In this document: positions 1 to 7,800 of the stretch, piece after piece
Layout: every line of letters begins with the position of its first letter
How positions within the stretch are numbered: position 1 is the first letter of the stretch
DNA from: Desulfocapsa sulfexigens
GTDB lineage: Bacteria > Desulfobacterota > Desulfobulbia > Desulfobulbales > Desulfocapsaceae
Reading direction: 5' to 3'
NCBI GenBank assembly: GCA_020721165.1
Contig: DYNG01000005.1
Location: forward strand, 1-15,572
DNA length: 15,572 nucleotides
Notes under the pieces: model-generated
What the model was told of the DNA's origin: nothing
The model's database searches: none
The model's input: the letters and a program-made list of their open reading frames with translations, nothing else
Translations under genes and position numbers: made by a program

Positions 1-78
1 GCCATTTATATTGATTTCGTTACGGCTCCTTATGCCGCTCCAGTCAACTCATCGGCCTCGTTATTTTTTTACAGCGGC
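1..78. other. Short region downstream of the ABC permease, no gene assigned
   Basis: This stretch follows the permease stop codon in the minus-strand direction. A ribosome-binding-like TAAGGAG (minus strand, 26-32) is present. The only ATG after it (minus strand, 3-5) is about 20 bases away, too far for normal initiation, and only the first codon or so would lie in the window. It may be the leader of a further gene of the same operon, for example the missing substrate-binding protein, but the sequence does not show this. Confidence 0.3.
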
Positions 79-927
79 TTAGCGGAGCTGGCCCTGGACA
101 AATTTGCCAATCAGGGCCAGAAGATAAAAAAAACCGGACAGCATGACGATAGTGGCTCCGCTGGGAAGATCCAGCTCATAGCTGAAGGACAGCCCACCCG
201 CCACGGCCACCATGCCCAGCAGGGTGGCAAAAAGCATCATCTGCCAGAGTCGTCGGCTAAAGTGCGAAGCCGTAGCCGCCGGCAGGGTAAAGAGAGCAAT
301 CACCATGACAATGCCCACCACCCGCACCATAAGAACGATGGTCAGGGCGGTCAGGCAGAGCAGAAGCAGGGTATAGAGATCCGTTTTCAGTCCCCGCAGG
401 TGGGAAAATTCTTCATCAAAACAGACGGCAACCATCCGATTGTAACTCAAGAGGCCAAGGGCTATGACGATGAGATCCAGAATAGCAATCGTCAGCAGGT
501 CACAACTGGTAATCATCAGGATATTGCCGAAGAGATAACTCATCGGATCTATATAGCCGGGAGTCTTGGCCATAAAAATGACCCCGGCCGCCATGCCTAT
601 CACCCAGATCGCGCCGATCACTGAATCCACCCGTTCCCGCGAGCGCAGGTGGACAAAACCGATAACCAGGGCAGCGGCAATGGCGGTAACAATGGCGCCC
701 AACATCGGAGTCAGCCAGGTATATCCCCATTGCGCCTGACCATACAAAGCGGCGCCAATGCCTCCCAGCACACAGTGGGCAATGGCGCCAGCCAGATAGG
801 TCATGCGCCTGGCCACCACGAAGGAGCCGATAATACCAAAGGCCGGAGCGGCCAGCAGGCCGGCAAAAAGGGCATAACGCAGAAAGACCAGATCAGGGTC
901 GTTCAGAGCCTTAAAAAATGTCAGCAT
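79..927 (-). CDS. Zinc/manganese-type ABC transporter permease (ABC-3 family)
   Basis: This is the integral membrane subunit of a metal-ion ABC importer, expected to form the inner-membrane channel for zinc or manganese together with the ATPase encoded just upstream. The 282-residue product is almost entirely hydrophobic, with about eight to nine membrane segments. It has family-typical stretches: SFVVARRMTYLAGAIAHCVL near the N-terminus, a central RVDSVIGAIWVIGMAAGVIF, and a C-terminal VVGIVMVIALFTLPAATASH. The start at 927 (ATG) is chosen over the upstream in-frame start at 1008 for two reasons. It gives the usual ABC-3 N-terminus (MLTFFKALNDPDLVF), and an AGGGG-type ribosome site lies just before it. 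The gene overlaps the ATPase gene by 17 bases, implying coupled translation. Substrate specificity (zinc, manganese or iron) cannot be read from the permease alone. No periplasmic binding protein gene is visible. Confidence 0.92.
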   Translation of the reverse strand: MLTFFKALNDPDLVFLRYALFAGLLAAPAFGIIGSFVVARRMTYLAGAIAHCVLGGIGAALYGQAQWGYTWLTPMLGAIVTAIAAALVIGFVHLRSRERVDSVIGAIWVIGMAAGVIFMAKTPGYIDPMSYLFGNILMITSCDLLTIAILDLIVIALGLLSYNRMVAVCFDEEFSHLRGLKTDLYTLLLLCLTALTIVLMVRVVGIVMVIALFTLPAATASHFSRRLWQMMLFATLLGMVAVAGGLSFSYELDLPSGATIVMLSGFFYLLALIGKFVQGQLR

Positions 928-1690
928 GCGAGTGCCCCTGTTCAGAACAGTAATGATCGTGCCGCACCATGCGAATATCCCCGCCGTACATTTCTCGAAT
1001 AAGCTCACCCGTCAGCTCGGAGGTGGGATGCACCTTCACCTGTCGGTTGACACACAACACCCGGCTCACCACCTGAGAGACAAAACCAAGGTCGTGGGAA
1101 ACGGTCAGCACCGTAACCTTGCTGGCCAGATGTTTCAAGATTTCAAGGAATTGCATCTCCACTGCCGGATCAACATTGGCCGTCGGCTCATCGAGCAGAA
1201 GGATTTCCGGTTCGCAGGCCAGGGCCCTGGCAATGAGAATGCGTTGCCGCTGACCACCTGACAGACTGCTGAATGAACGGGAGGCCAAACCATCAACGGC
1301 CAGTTCAGCCATGGACTGCAGGGCAATCCGCCGATCTTCAGCGCCGTACCGGCCCCAGCGGATGGCATGCACACGCCCCATCAGCACCACATCCAGGGCC
1401 GAAACCGGAAACGACGGGTCATATTGCAATCGTTGCGGCATATAGCCAATCTTGATCCGCGCCTGCTGCGGACTCATGCCTAAAACCTGAATTGTCCCCT
1501 GTTGCGGGGACAGTAATCCAAGAATCAGTTTGAGCAGGGTTGATTTCCCCCCCCCGTTGGGACCAACCAGGGCCACAGAATCAAGCTGGTGAATAGAAAA
1601 AGAAACATCGGTGAGGATGGGCGCCTCTCCATAGGAGAAAGAAACACGATCACATTGTATAACAGCTTTTTTGACCGACGGAATAGGCAT
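911..1690 (-). CDS. Zinc/manganese-type ABC transporter ATP-binding protein (ZnuC-like)
   Basis: This is the cytoplasmic ATPase that powers the metal importer whose permease overlaps its 3' end. All nucleotide-binding motifs are present in the 259-residue product: Walker A GPNGGGKST (residues 43-51), Q-loop glutamine in YMPQ (about 86), signature LSGGQRQR (143-150), Walker B ILLLDEP (163-169) and the switch histidine in SHD (199). The length is typical for ZnuC/MntB-type ATPases. ATG at 1690 is chosen because the conserved fold begins shortly after it. The upstream in-frame extension to 1891 runs through non-coding palindromes. Two oddities: the P-loop glycines are encoded by an unbroken run of nine G residues (C on the plus strand, 1547-1555), and the C-terminus (residues 244-259) is rich in histidine with one cysteine. 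The symbol is left blank because the transported metal is not certain. Confidence 0.93.
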   Translation of the reverse strand: MPIPSVKKAVIQCDRVSFSYGEAPILTDVSFSIHQLDSVALVGPNGGGKSTLLKLILGLLSPQQGTIQVLGMSPQQARIKIGYMPQRLQYDPSFPVSALDVVLMGRVHAIRWGRYGAEDRRIALQSMAELAVDGLASRSFSSLSGGQRQRILIARALACEPEILLLDEPTANVDPAVEMQFLEILKHLASKVTVLTVSHDLGFVSQVVSRVLCVNRQVKVHPTSELTGELIREMYGGDIRMVRHDHYCSEQGHSHADIF

Positions 1691-1747
1691 GAGGCATGGT
1701 TCTCGTGGAAAAGGGCCTTGACAAGGGAACGAAACGATTGTTTTTAC

Positions 1748-1765
1748 CCTCTCCACCCGGAGAGG
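1748..1765. repeat. Perfect 7-bp hairpin in the ABC-operon leader
   Basis: CCTCTCC and GGAGAGG form a perfect 7-bp G/C-rich stem around a 4-base ACCC loop. The hairpin ends 58 bases before the ATPase start on the minus strand. Neither strand has a T-run right after the stem, so it does not look like an intrinsic terminator. If transcribed it would be a stable 5'-leader hairpin, with a possible role in mRNA stability or translational control. The function is unknown. Confidence 0.5.
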
Positions 1766-1773
1766 CCACCAAA

Positions 1774-1788
1774 ATAACAAGCGGTTAT
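1774..1788. promoter_or_regulatory. Candidate metal-regulator operator (Fur/Zur-like dyad)
   Basis: ATAAC-AAGCG-GTTAT is a perfect 5-bp inverted repeat with a 5-base spacer, 84-98 bases upstream of the ATPase start. ATAAC/GTTAT half-sites occur in Zur and Fur operators, and zinc and manganese importers are commonly repressed by these proteins. A second element, TGAGAAT (minus strand, 1802-1808), resembles a single Fur half-site. The exact arrangement does not match a consensus I can recall, so this is a position-supported guess. Confidence 0.3.
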
Positions 1789-1802
1789 CACTGCCATCCT
1801 TA

Positions 1803-1916
1803 TTCTCAGTTGCATTCAACTCAAGACTGAGAAGACAAGCAAATAGCGACGAGGCCGTACAATCAGTACGGTGAGGAGCCTCGTAGCGCAATTAACGAAG
1901 GTATTGGTTTGAATGC
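1803..1916. repeat. Nested palindromic element, REP- or MITE-like
   Basis: Several inverted repeats are packed together. TTCTCAGT (1803-1810) pairs with ACTGAGAA (1826-1833). ACGAGG (1849-1854) pairs with CCTCGT (1879-1884). Inside that pair, CCGTAC (1855-1860) pairs with GTACGG (1866-1871) around a 5-base loop. GCATTCAA (1812-1819) is the complement of TTGAATGC (1909-1916), enclosing the central hairpin. The bulged hairpin with GTACGGTGAGGAG resembles intergenic palindromes I associate with repeat families in proteobacterial genomes, possibly IS200/IS605-related REPs. No second copy lies in the window, so repeat status is inferred. Confidence 0.45.
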
Positions 1917-2027
1917 GATGTAGAATTATCACCAACAGAAACAACAGCCTCCTCTATCTATTCCCTTTCTTCCTTTTTTTCAATGAGAACCCTGGAAAAT
2001 GAGATGGAATACCTGACAGAGATATTC

Positions 2028-2055
2028 TTGACTTACGCACTCAATGCTTTATAAC
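2028..2055 (+). promoter_or_regulatory. Sigma70-like promoter for the coiled-coil/oxidoreductase unit
   Basis: TTGACT (2028-2033) and TATAAC (2050-2055) are separated by 16 bases, close to the consensus for a housekeeping promoter. Transcription would start near 2062, leaving a 5' leader of about 65 bases before the ATG at 2128. The location just upstream of the first plus-strand gene supports the call. Confidence 0.6.
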
Positions 2056-2127
2056 TCTCAAGGGAGGGGCGAAAAAACAACGGACAGTGCATTGCCAAAT
2101 AACACTTAACCAACGGGAGAAATCAGC

Positions 2128-2391
2128 ATGGAGCGTAAAGATCTGGACACCTTGATCCACAAAGTACAACGGCAACGGGACGAACTGGTACTGAAGATGC
2201 ATCTGGCCAAAGCTGAGGCCAAAGATGAATGGGCGGAGGCCGAGAAAAAATGGGAGCATTTGAAGGCCAAGACCCCGGGTCTGGCCCGCGAGAGTGGAGA
2301 AAGCCTGAAAGACCTGGGGGCCGCCGTGAAACTGGTGGGCGAGGAGATCCTGCACAGCTACGAGCGAATCAAGAAGATACTTGAAAAATAA
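2128..2391 (+). CDS. Small charged coiled-coil protein of unknown function
   Basis: I do not recognise a named gene. The 87-residue product is rich in Lys and Glu. It has long helical heptad-like stretches (residues 4-45), a short break around KTPGLARESG (47-56), and a C-terminal helix ending ERIKKILEK. It has no cysteine, signal peptide or membrane segment and should be cytoplasmic. The layout of a charged coiled coil followed by a shorter amphipathic helix recalls small stress-associated coiled-coil proteins (sll1863-like). This is a resemblance from memory only. The start is well supported by a GGGAG ribosome site nine bases upstream, and a consensus-like promoter lies at 2028-2055. It precedes the FAD oxidoreductase by about 50 bases and is probably cotranscribed with it. 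Confidence 0.72.
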   Translation: MERKDLDTLIHKVQRQRDELVLKMHLAKAEAKDEWAEAEKKWEHLKAKTPGLARESGESLKDLGAAVKLVGEEILHSYERIKKILEK

Positions 2392-2444
2392 TCGGAAAGG
2401 GCAGACGGTGTTCTTGCTGTACCCACCACCAAGGCTTGCTGGAA

Positions 2445-3980
2445 ATGGGCTATAAACAACTCACACTCCAGATGCCGACGGGCTATTCACCGGAAGAGCT
2501 GTCGGCCCACATCTCCAACCGGGAAGGGATTTCCGAGTTTTCGGCGCAGATTCTCAGCAAGAGTCTGGATGCCAGAAAAAAAAGCAATATCCACTGGCTG
2601 TTGACCATTGGCCTTCTCTCTCCCGAAATTACCGGCGAGAGCAGGCCGGCGCCGCCGTCTCTGGATATTCCCCATCGTCCCCGGAACGCCAGGGCGGTGG
2701 TGGTGGGCAGCGGGCCCGCAGGGTTTTTTGCGGCCTTTGTCCTGCAACAGGCCGGTTTTGCCACCACCATCATCGAACGAGGGGCCGCCGTTGACCAGCG
2801 GGAGGCGGGAATCAAGGCCTTTGAAGAGGGCGACGAGTTTCACCCGGCCGCCAATTACGCCTTTGGCGAGGGCGGGGCCGGAACCTTCTCGGATGGCAAG
2901 CTGACGGCGCGCACCAAAAATATCTCTTTGGAAAAGAATTTTATTCTGGAGAGCTATATTCAGGCCGGCGCCCCTGAGGAGATCCGTTATCTGGCCCATC
3001 CCCATCTGGGCAGCGACAATCTGAAAGGAATTGTCAAAAACTTGCGGCAGTCATTTATCCGCCTGGGCGGGGCCGTTTCCTTTGAAACCATGCTCCTGGA
3101 TCTGAGGGTGAAGAACGGCCGGGTCATGGCGGCAGTGACCAATCAGGGGGAGATGGCGGCGGATTTTTTCGTCCTTGCTCCCGGCCATTCCGCCCATGAA
3201 ACCATGCGCATGCTGATTGCCCGAGGAGTCGCTTTCCGGCCCAAAAATTTTGCCCTGGGCTGTCGGGTGGAACATCCGCAGGCCCTGATCAATCAGGCCC
3301 AATGGGGCCGAGAAACACTGCCGGGGGTGAAGGCCGCCGAATATCGCCTCAGCTCCAGCGGGGATGGCAACCTGCCGGTCTATTCCTTCTGCATGTGCCC
3401 AGGTGGGGTGGTGGCGCCGGCCACCGCCTATGCCGACACCAACATTGTCAACGGCATGAGCCTCTACGCGCGCAACGGGCAATTTGCCAACGCCGCCTGT
3501 GTGGCTGGAATTGATCTGCAACGACTTTTGGGCCGCGAACTGACCGCCCTTGAGTCTCTTGACTGGTTAAATCAGCTTGAACGGGATTTCTTCCGGTATG
3601 GCCAAGGCTACCAGGCCCCCTGCTGCCGGATCTCCGATTTTATTGCCGGCAAAACCTCAACAGCCACCGCCCCCTCCAGCTACCCTCTGGGCCTGATCGC
3701 CGCTCCCTTGGGAGATTTACTGCCAACCGCCATCACTCTTTCTCTGCGGGCCGGGCTGAAAGACTTCTGCCGCAAGATCAAAGGCTTCGAGACCGGCATG
3801 ATCATGGGCCTGGAGAGCAAGACCTCTTCCCCGATCCAGGTATTCAGGGAGCCAAGCGGCCTGTGTAACGGCTTTGCCAATCTCTATCTGGTTGGCGAAG
3901 GCAGCGGCTACAGCGGCGGCATCATCTCCAGCGGCACCAACGGCATCAAGGCCGCCATGCATATTGCCGCCTCGTCGTGA
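2445..3980 (+). CDS. FAD-dependent dehydrogenase of the COG2509 type
   Basis: This is a cytoplasmic flavoprotein of the NAD(P)/FAD-dependent oxidoreductase superfamily. Its substrate is unknown in the family as far as I recall. The 511-residue product begins with a small N-terminal domain containing SLDARKKSNIHWLLTI (about 43-58), a hallmark of this group. The dinucleotide-binding VVVGSGPAGFFAA follows (about 83-95), then GEGGAGTFSDGKL (about 140-152), APGHSAHETM, the cysteine-bearing SFCMCPGG (about 313-320), and a C-terminal flavin-closing GEGSGYSGGIISSGTNG. Length and motif order match full-length family members. The start is uncertain: ATG at 2445 is preferred, with AAGG ten bases upstream, but the in-frame TTG at 2436 is possible. 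The gene lies about 50 bases after the coiled-coil gene on the same strand and converges on the gene ending at 4025. Confidence 0.88.
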   Translation: MGYKQLTLQMPTGYSPEELSAHISNREGISEFSAQILSKSLDARKKSNIHWLLTIGLLSPEITGESRPAPPSLDIPHRPRNARAVVVGSGPAGFFAAFVLQQAGFATTIIERGAAVDQREAGIKAFEEGDEFHPAANYAFGEGGAGTFSDGKLTARTKNISLEKNFILESYIQAGAPEEIRYLAHPHLGSDNLKGIVKNLRQSFIRLGGAVSFETMLLDLRVKNGRVMAAVTNQGEMAADFFVLAPGHSAHETMRMLIARGVAFRPKNFALGCRVEHPQALINQAQWGRETLPGVKAAEYRLSSSGDGNLPVYSFCMCPGGVVAPATAYADTNIVNGMSLYARNGQFANAACVAGIDLQRLLGRELTALESLDWLNQLERDFFRYGQGYQAPCCRISDFIAGKTSTATAPSSYPLGLIAAPLGDLLPTAITLSLRAGLKDFCRKIKGFETGMIMGLESKTSSPIQVFREPSGLCNGFANLYLVGEGSGYSGGIISSGTNGIKAAMHIAASS

Positions 3981-3983
3981 TGA

Positions 3984-4002
3984 CCCTTTAAGGCTGAAAG
4001 GG
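3984..4002. terminator. Weak candidate bidirectional terminator between convergent genes
   Basis: CCCTTT (3984-3989) and AAAGGG (3997-4002) form a perfect 6-bp stem with a 7-base loop, four bases past the oxidoreductase stop. An overlapping small stem GGGC-TTTG-GCCC lies at 4000-4011. The 44-base gap separates convergent genes, where a shared terminator is expected. There is no long T-run on either side, so efficiency is doubtful. Confidence 0.35.
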
Positions 4003-4024
4003 CTTTGGCCCGGATCCTCCTTGT

Positions 4025-4879
4025 TCATCTCCATTTGCTCTTAGTTTCCTGCTCGTTTTGCCAATCCCCTGCCGCAGACATCTCTTGAAAAAGATTCGCA
4101 AAGGTGAACGAGTCATCGCCGGCCAGATTTCTTCTGGCGACAACCGTCCTCATTGCCAGGATATTTTGCAGACTGGTAATACCATCCGTATAAAAATGGA
4201 TCGGCAGGCTTTCCGTCAACGAAAGAGGTTTTCTTGATTTTTCCAGTATCTGCTGTTGAAACCGAGAGAACTTTTCTTCTCTCGTCAGAGTCGGGTCATC
4301 AAGGATTTCACGCATAAAGCTGTCCTCATCAGGGGGAGCATTCGGAACAAGCGGATCAAGAAAGCTCTTGTGCTCTGGGGGGAACATCCCTTCGCGAATA
4401 TGAAAGCACCTGTTTACGACCTGGATATGGGACAGGAGGGCGCATTCCCGACTGAGATACCGGTCAAAGAATTGAATGGCGGCAATTGCACGATCGAAAG
4501 AATTGACATCCAGATACAAGGCCTCTGCTTCCGGCAGATAAAAAGAACCAAGGACAATGGCCCCGCCGGTTTTAGGCAGATCCTTTCGGCGAGTGGCAAA
4601 GCGCAGACCCTTGGCCTCATCATCATAAGTCCAGACCCAGCGTTGCTTCTCGGCATCATAATCCATGCATTTCATCTTTTCAAAGGTGCGAATAACTCCC
4701 TCTTGATCCAGAAGATTAAAATGCACCCTGGCCAACTGGAAAGGCTCGCCGGTCATGGTGATCAGAAACTTATCCTTGTTGGCCGTCTCGCTGTAGTCCG
4801 CCCATTTGCCTATCCTCGTAGGCGGCGCTATGCATCGGGAGAGTTTTTTAAGATATTGCTCATTTGTTTTTATCTCCAC
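4025..4879 (-). CDS. Conserved-looking hypothetical protein, last gene of the usp-hslO run
   Basis: I do not recognise this family. The 284-residue product is soluble-looking, with no signal peptide or membrane segment, so a cytoplasmic location is likely. It is acidic to neutral with many aromatic residues. Visible stretches include KWADYSETANKDKFLITM (about 25-42), ARVHFNLLDQEGVIRTFEKM and a DVNSFDRAIAAIQFFDRYLS helix, and the C-terminus is strongly charged. The start is GTG at 4877-4879, because the frame upstream of it lies inside the preceding large gene. This makes a 20-base overlap and suggests translational coupling. The next in-frame Met is only at about residue 42, inside sequence that looks structured. 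The tight linkage suggests it works with the large membrane protein, perhaps as a cytoplasmic partner. That role is inference only. Confidence 0.75.
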   Translation of the reverse strand: MEIKTNEQYLKKLSRCIAPPTRIGKWADYSETANKDKFLITMTGEPFQLARVHFNLLDQEGVIRTFEKMKCMDYDAEKQRWVWTYDDEAKGLRFATRRKDLPKTGGAIVLGSFYLPEAEALYLDVNSFDRAIAAIQFFDRYLSRECALLSHIQVVNRCFHIREGMFPPEHKSFLDPLVPNAPPDEDSFMREILDDPTLTREEKFSRFQQQILEKSRKPLSLTESLPIHFYTDGITSLQNILAMRTVVARRNLAGDDSFTFANLFQEMSAAGDWQNEQETKSKWR

Positions 4880-7800
4880 CTGTTATATCCATCTTCTCCG
4901 CCTTCTTTCTCGGGGCGCTATCCCAGAGCCTGGGCTCGGAGACAATTCTCCAGCCCCATTTCAGAAGTTTGAGCAGGGTAAAGGAGATCCACAAGGCCCA
5001 GGCCAACATGGCCAGCCGATAGGCCAGCATGGGAATGGAAACCATCCAGGCCTGGGGCAGATGAGGGCCGCTGGCATCCTGGTACCAGCGCAACGAACTG
5101 CTGTTGGAACCATTGCCCACGATATTCATATCGGGATGGCCCAGCAATCCCTGACTGATGGCCCATACCAGCGCAATCAACGCCAGCACGGTCAACAGGC
5201 CAAGAGAGAACTGCATGAGATTGAACGAGTTACCGGTTTTTTCAGCCCCCATTTTTTGCCGGAAATGCAGGGCGACCAGCCAGCCCAGCACCAGCAGGCA
5301 GGCCGGCAGGGCGCCCATGCTCATGCCAATCCCCAACAGGAAAAGCTGATAAAAGCACAACGGGGTGAGGCGGCTTTTTCCGACCGCAAAGGCCACTATG
5401 ACCAATACCAGCAGAACAGACCAGTAGAGAATGGCGGGGCCCAGCCGGGGACCGCCAAGCAGGAGAGGCCACCGGTCTTTGGGCAGACTGACTTCAATGG
5501 CCGCATTCACGCTGCTGATCCCCAGATCAAGCGCCGGTGTTCTCCAGATAGTCCCCAGGCCGACCGGCTCCCGCCATTCAAGGAGGATATTCTGCTTGCC
5601 GGGTTGAATCGGCAAAATGATTTTTCCCTGCTCCTGTCGCACCTGCTGCACGGCGCCGTTAATAACCGCCTTCTGCAACTGGGCGGCGGCTGGCAGGGTA
5701 ATGGCATGCTGCCCTCCCTGGCTACTGCGGATTGACAAGGACAGAGAGCTGTCGCTGACCCGCTTGCCGGGCCGAACCTGCAACTGGCTTTTCTCGATGG
5801 TCAGGGTCTGCCCATCTATCCCGCCGGGACGGGAGATAAGCAGCCGCACCTCTTCGCCGGGCCAGGGGTGCCAGGTTGGATACCAGCGCAGGCCCTGATT
5901 GTGCAGGATGACCGGGATGCCCTCGGTCTCCAGATGAAAAATGGGACTGATATCCACCCGCCAGATTTCTGTCCAGGGCGCCGATTCAGTATTCTTGGCA
6001 TGGGTAAGACGCAAGGAATAAATGTTTTCCCCTTTACTCACTTCCTGCAACTTCTCTTTTTCCAGAACGGACTCCCAGCGCAGTTCACTGGCCTGGGCCT
6101 CAAGGGAAATCTTCGCCCGCCCCTCCTCAACCCGCACTCCTTCACTGAGCACCGATTCACCGGGAAGCAGGGGCACACTCAGGACCACCGCCGCCCCCAG
6201 GGGACTTGTACGAATGACACGGGTCTCCACCTTCCAGGACAATCCCAAAAGCAGGGTTCGTTCAATCCGGACAAAAGGCGGGAGAATGCCGGACTCCAGG
6301 ATCTGCGCTGTCGTCCCGTCATTCTCGGTAATCCGCTTGAATTGGAGCTGACTCTCGGCCACCCCGTCGTTTATCCCCTCCACCGTCCAGCCCTGCATCT
6401 CGGTCTGGATATGAGCGGGATGGAGGGCCAGGGGAAGTTGCAGGGTATTGTGGGCCGGAACCTTGCCTTGCAGACGAACCAGGTGTCGTCCCGCCGGCAT
6501 CAAGATCCAGAGCTGTCTGCCCTCCCGGAACAGGCCGCCAGCGGGTTTGTCGTCCCGGAAAACCTGTTGCGGCAACCAGTGGTCACTGTTGCCCGGCAGA
6601 GGAACGGCCGTGTCAATCTGACTGTCCACAACCAGATTGATGGTCAGGTTTTCAGGAGTGATGACCACACCCATATCAGCCACAGCGGCACAGGCCGGAA
6701 AACATGAATCCTTCTCCAGAAGACGGGCGCGAAGCTGCTCAAACATTTCGGGACTGGGAATTTCCGCTGCCTGACACCAAGAAGGGGCCATCGGCATGGC
6801 CATCATCCCCCCGGCCAGCAGCAGGAGACCCAGAAGCCTCCCCCGCCAGTTGGGCCACGACCAGCCCGTGCCCGAGCGCCAGTGAATCTGGAGAATTCCG
6901 AGAACCAGCAATACCATGAGCGCCACTCGCAGAACGGCCAGGACAAGATTCGTGGTCGGGCCAATGAGGGTCAACTGAATCTGCTGATCCCGCTGGACTG
7001 GCCCGCTCCAGTTCAAGGCCACTGTATTCCATTGCCAGGCCGGCAGGCCGGGGCCGGTCTGCTGAATCATCTTGGGGTCATATTGGGGGACGACACTCTT
7101 CTGGACAGATGCGGATGGAGAAGCAGAAACAACCGCATTTTTCATCTTCTTATACGCCTCCTGCGGCACAGCCGGAGAGCCATCCCCTTCGATCATGGAA
7201 GCCTCCATTTCCGGTGTTGGCAGAGGCTCGCCGGTCATCTCTACCATTTTATCGCTATCCGCGCTCAACTGTCCGGCGGCCATCGGCGCCGGGGCCTGCG
7301 CCTGCCTGCGGACGGATTGTTGTTCCCGTTCCTCCAGAGAGTGCATCGCCAGCCAGGGTTTTTCCAGTTGCGGATAAATCCCGGTCCGCAACTGACTGAT
7401 GGCAAAGGGAATCGCTATCAAGGCCAGAATCAGGAAGACCACCGCCTGATACCCCTTGACCAGCTGCCTGAATTTCCCTTCCGGCAGATGTCGCAACAGG
7501 GCCACCCCCAGCAGGATCGCCAGCCAGATCCAGTGCGGGGCTTCCGGTTCGTGATAACTGATGACAAAGGAGACAAAGGCAATCACGGTCAGGAGTTTCT
7601 TTTTGTACAGATTATAGACGGCCAGGGTAAAGATGATGACCACAAAGAAATCAAGAAGACTCCAGCGATGTGTCCAGGTCCCGGTCACGGCATCAATACC
7701 GGTGGCGTGAAGGAGCTTCCAGCCCGGCGGCAGATTGAGGGTGGCATTGACTTGTTGAAAATCATGATCCCAGCCCGCAACCGGCAGGGTGGAACTCAGG

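Larger units (their letters stand above)
1691..2127. other. Dyad-rich intergenic region between divergent transcription units
   Basis: The minus-strand ABC operon and the plus-strand coiled-coil gene diverge here, so the region must carry both promoters. It contains a 7-bp hairpin (1748-1765), a small palindrome suited to an operator (1774-1788), a nested palindromic element (1803-1916) and a sigma70-like promoter pointing right (2028-2055). From 1917 to 2027 the sequence is A/T-rich with no gene or strong structure that I can see. I find no convincing tRNA or small RNA gene. Confidence 0.6.

Noticed and set aside
1691..1891. A 67-residue N-terminal extension of the ABC ATPase
   Set aside because: The extension reads through the hairpin, the operator-like dyad and the palindromic element, and has no similarity to ABC ATPases. 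The family N-terminus begins just after the ATG at 1690.
4806..6707. Two long plus-strand frames (309 and 279 codons)
   Set aside because: Both are antisense to the large membrane protein and the orphan gene, with low-complexity Gln/Gly/Arg-rich translations and no ribosome sites of note.
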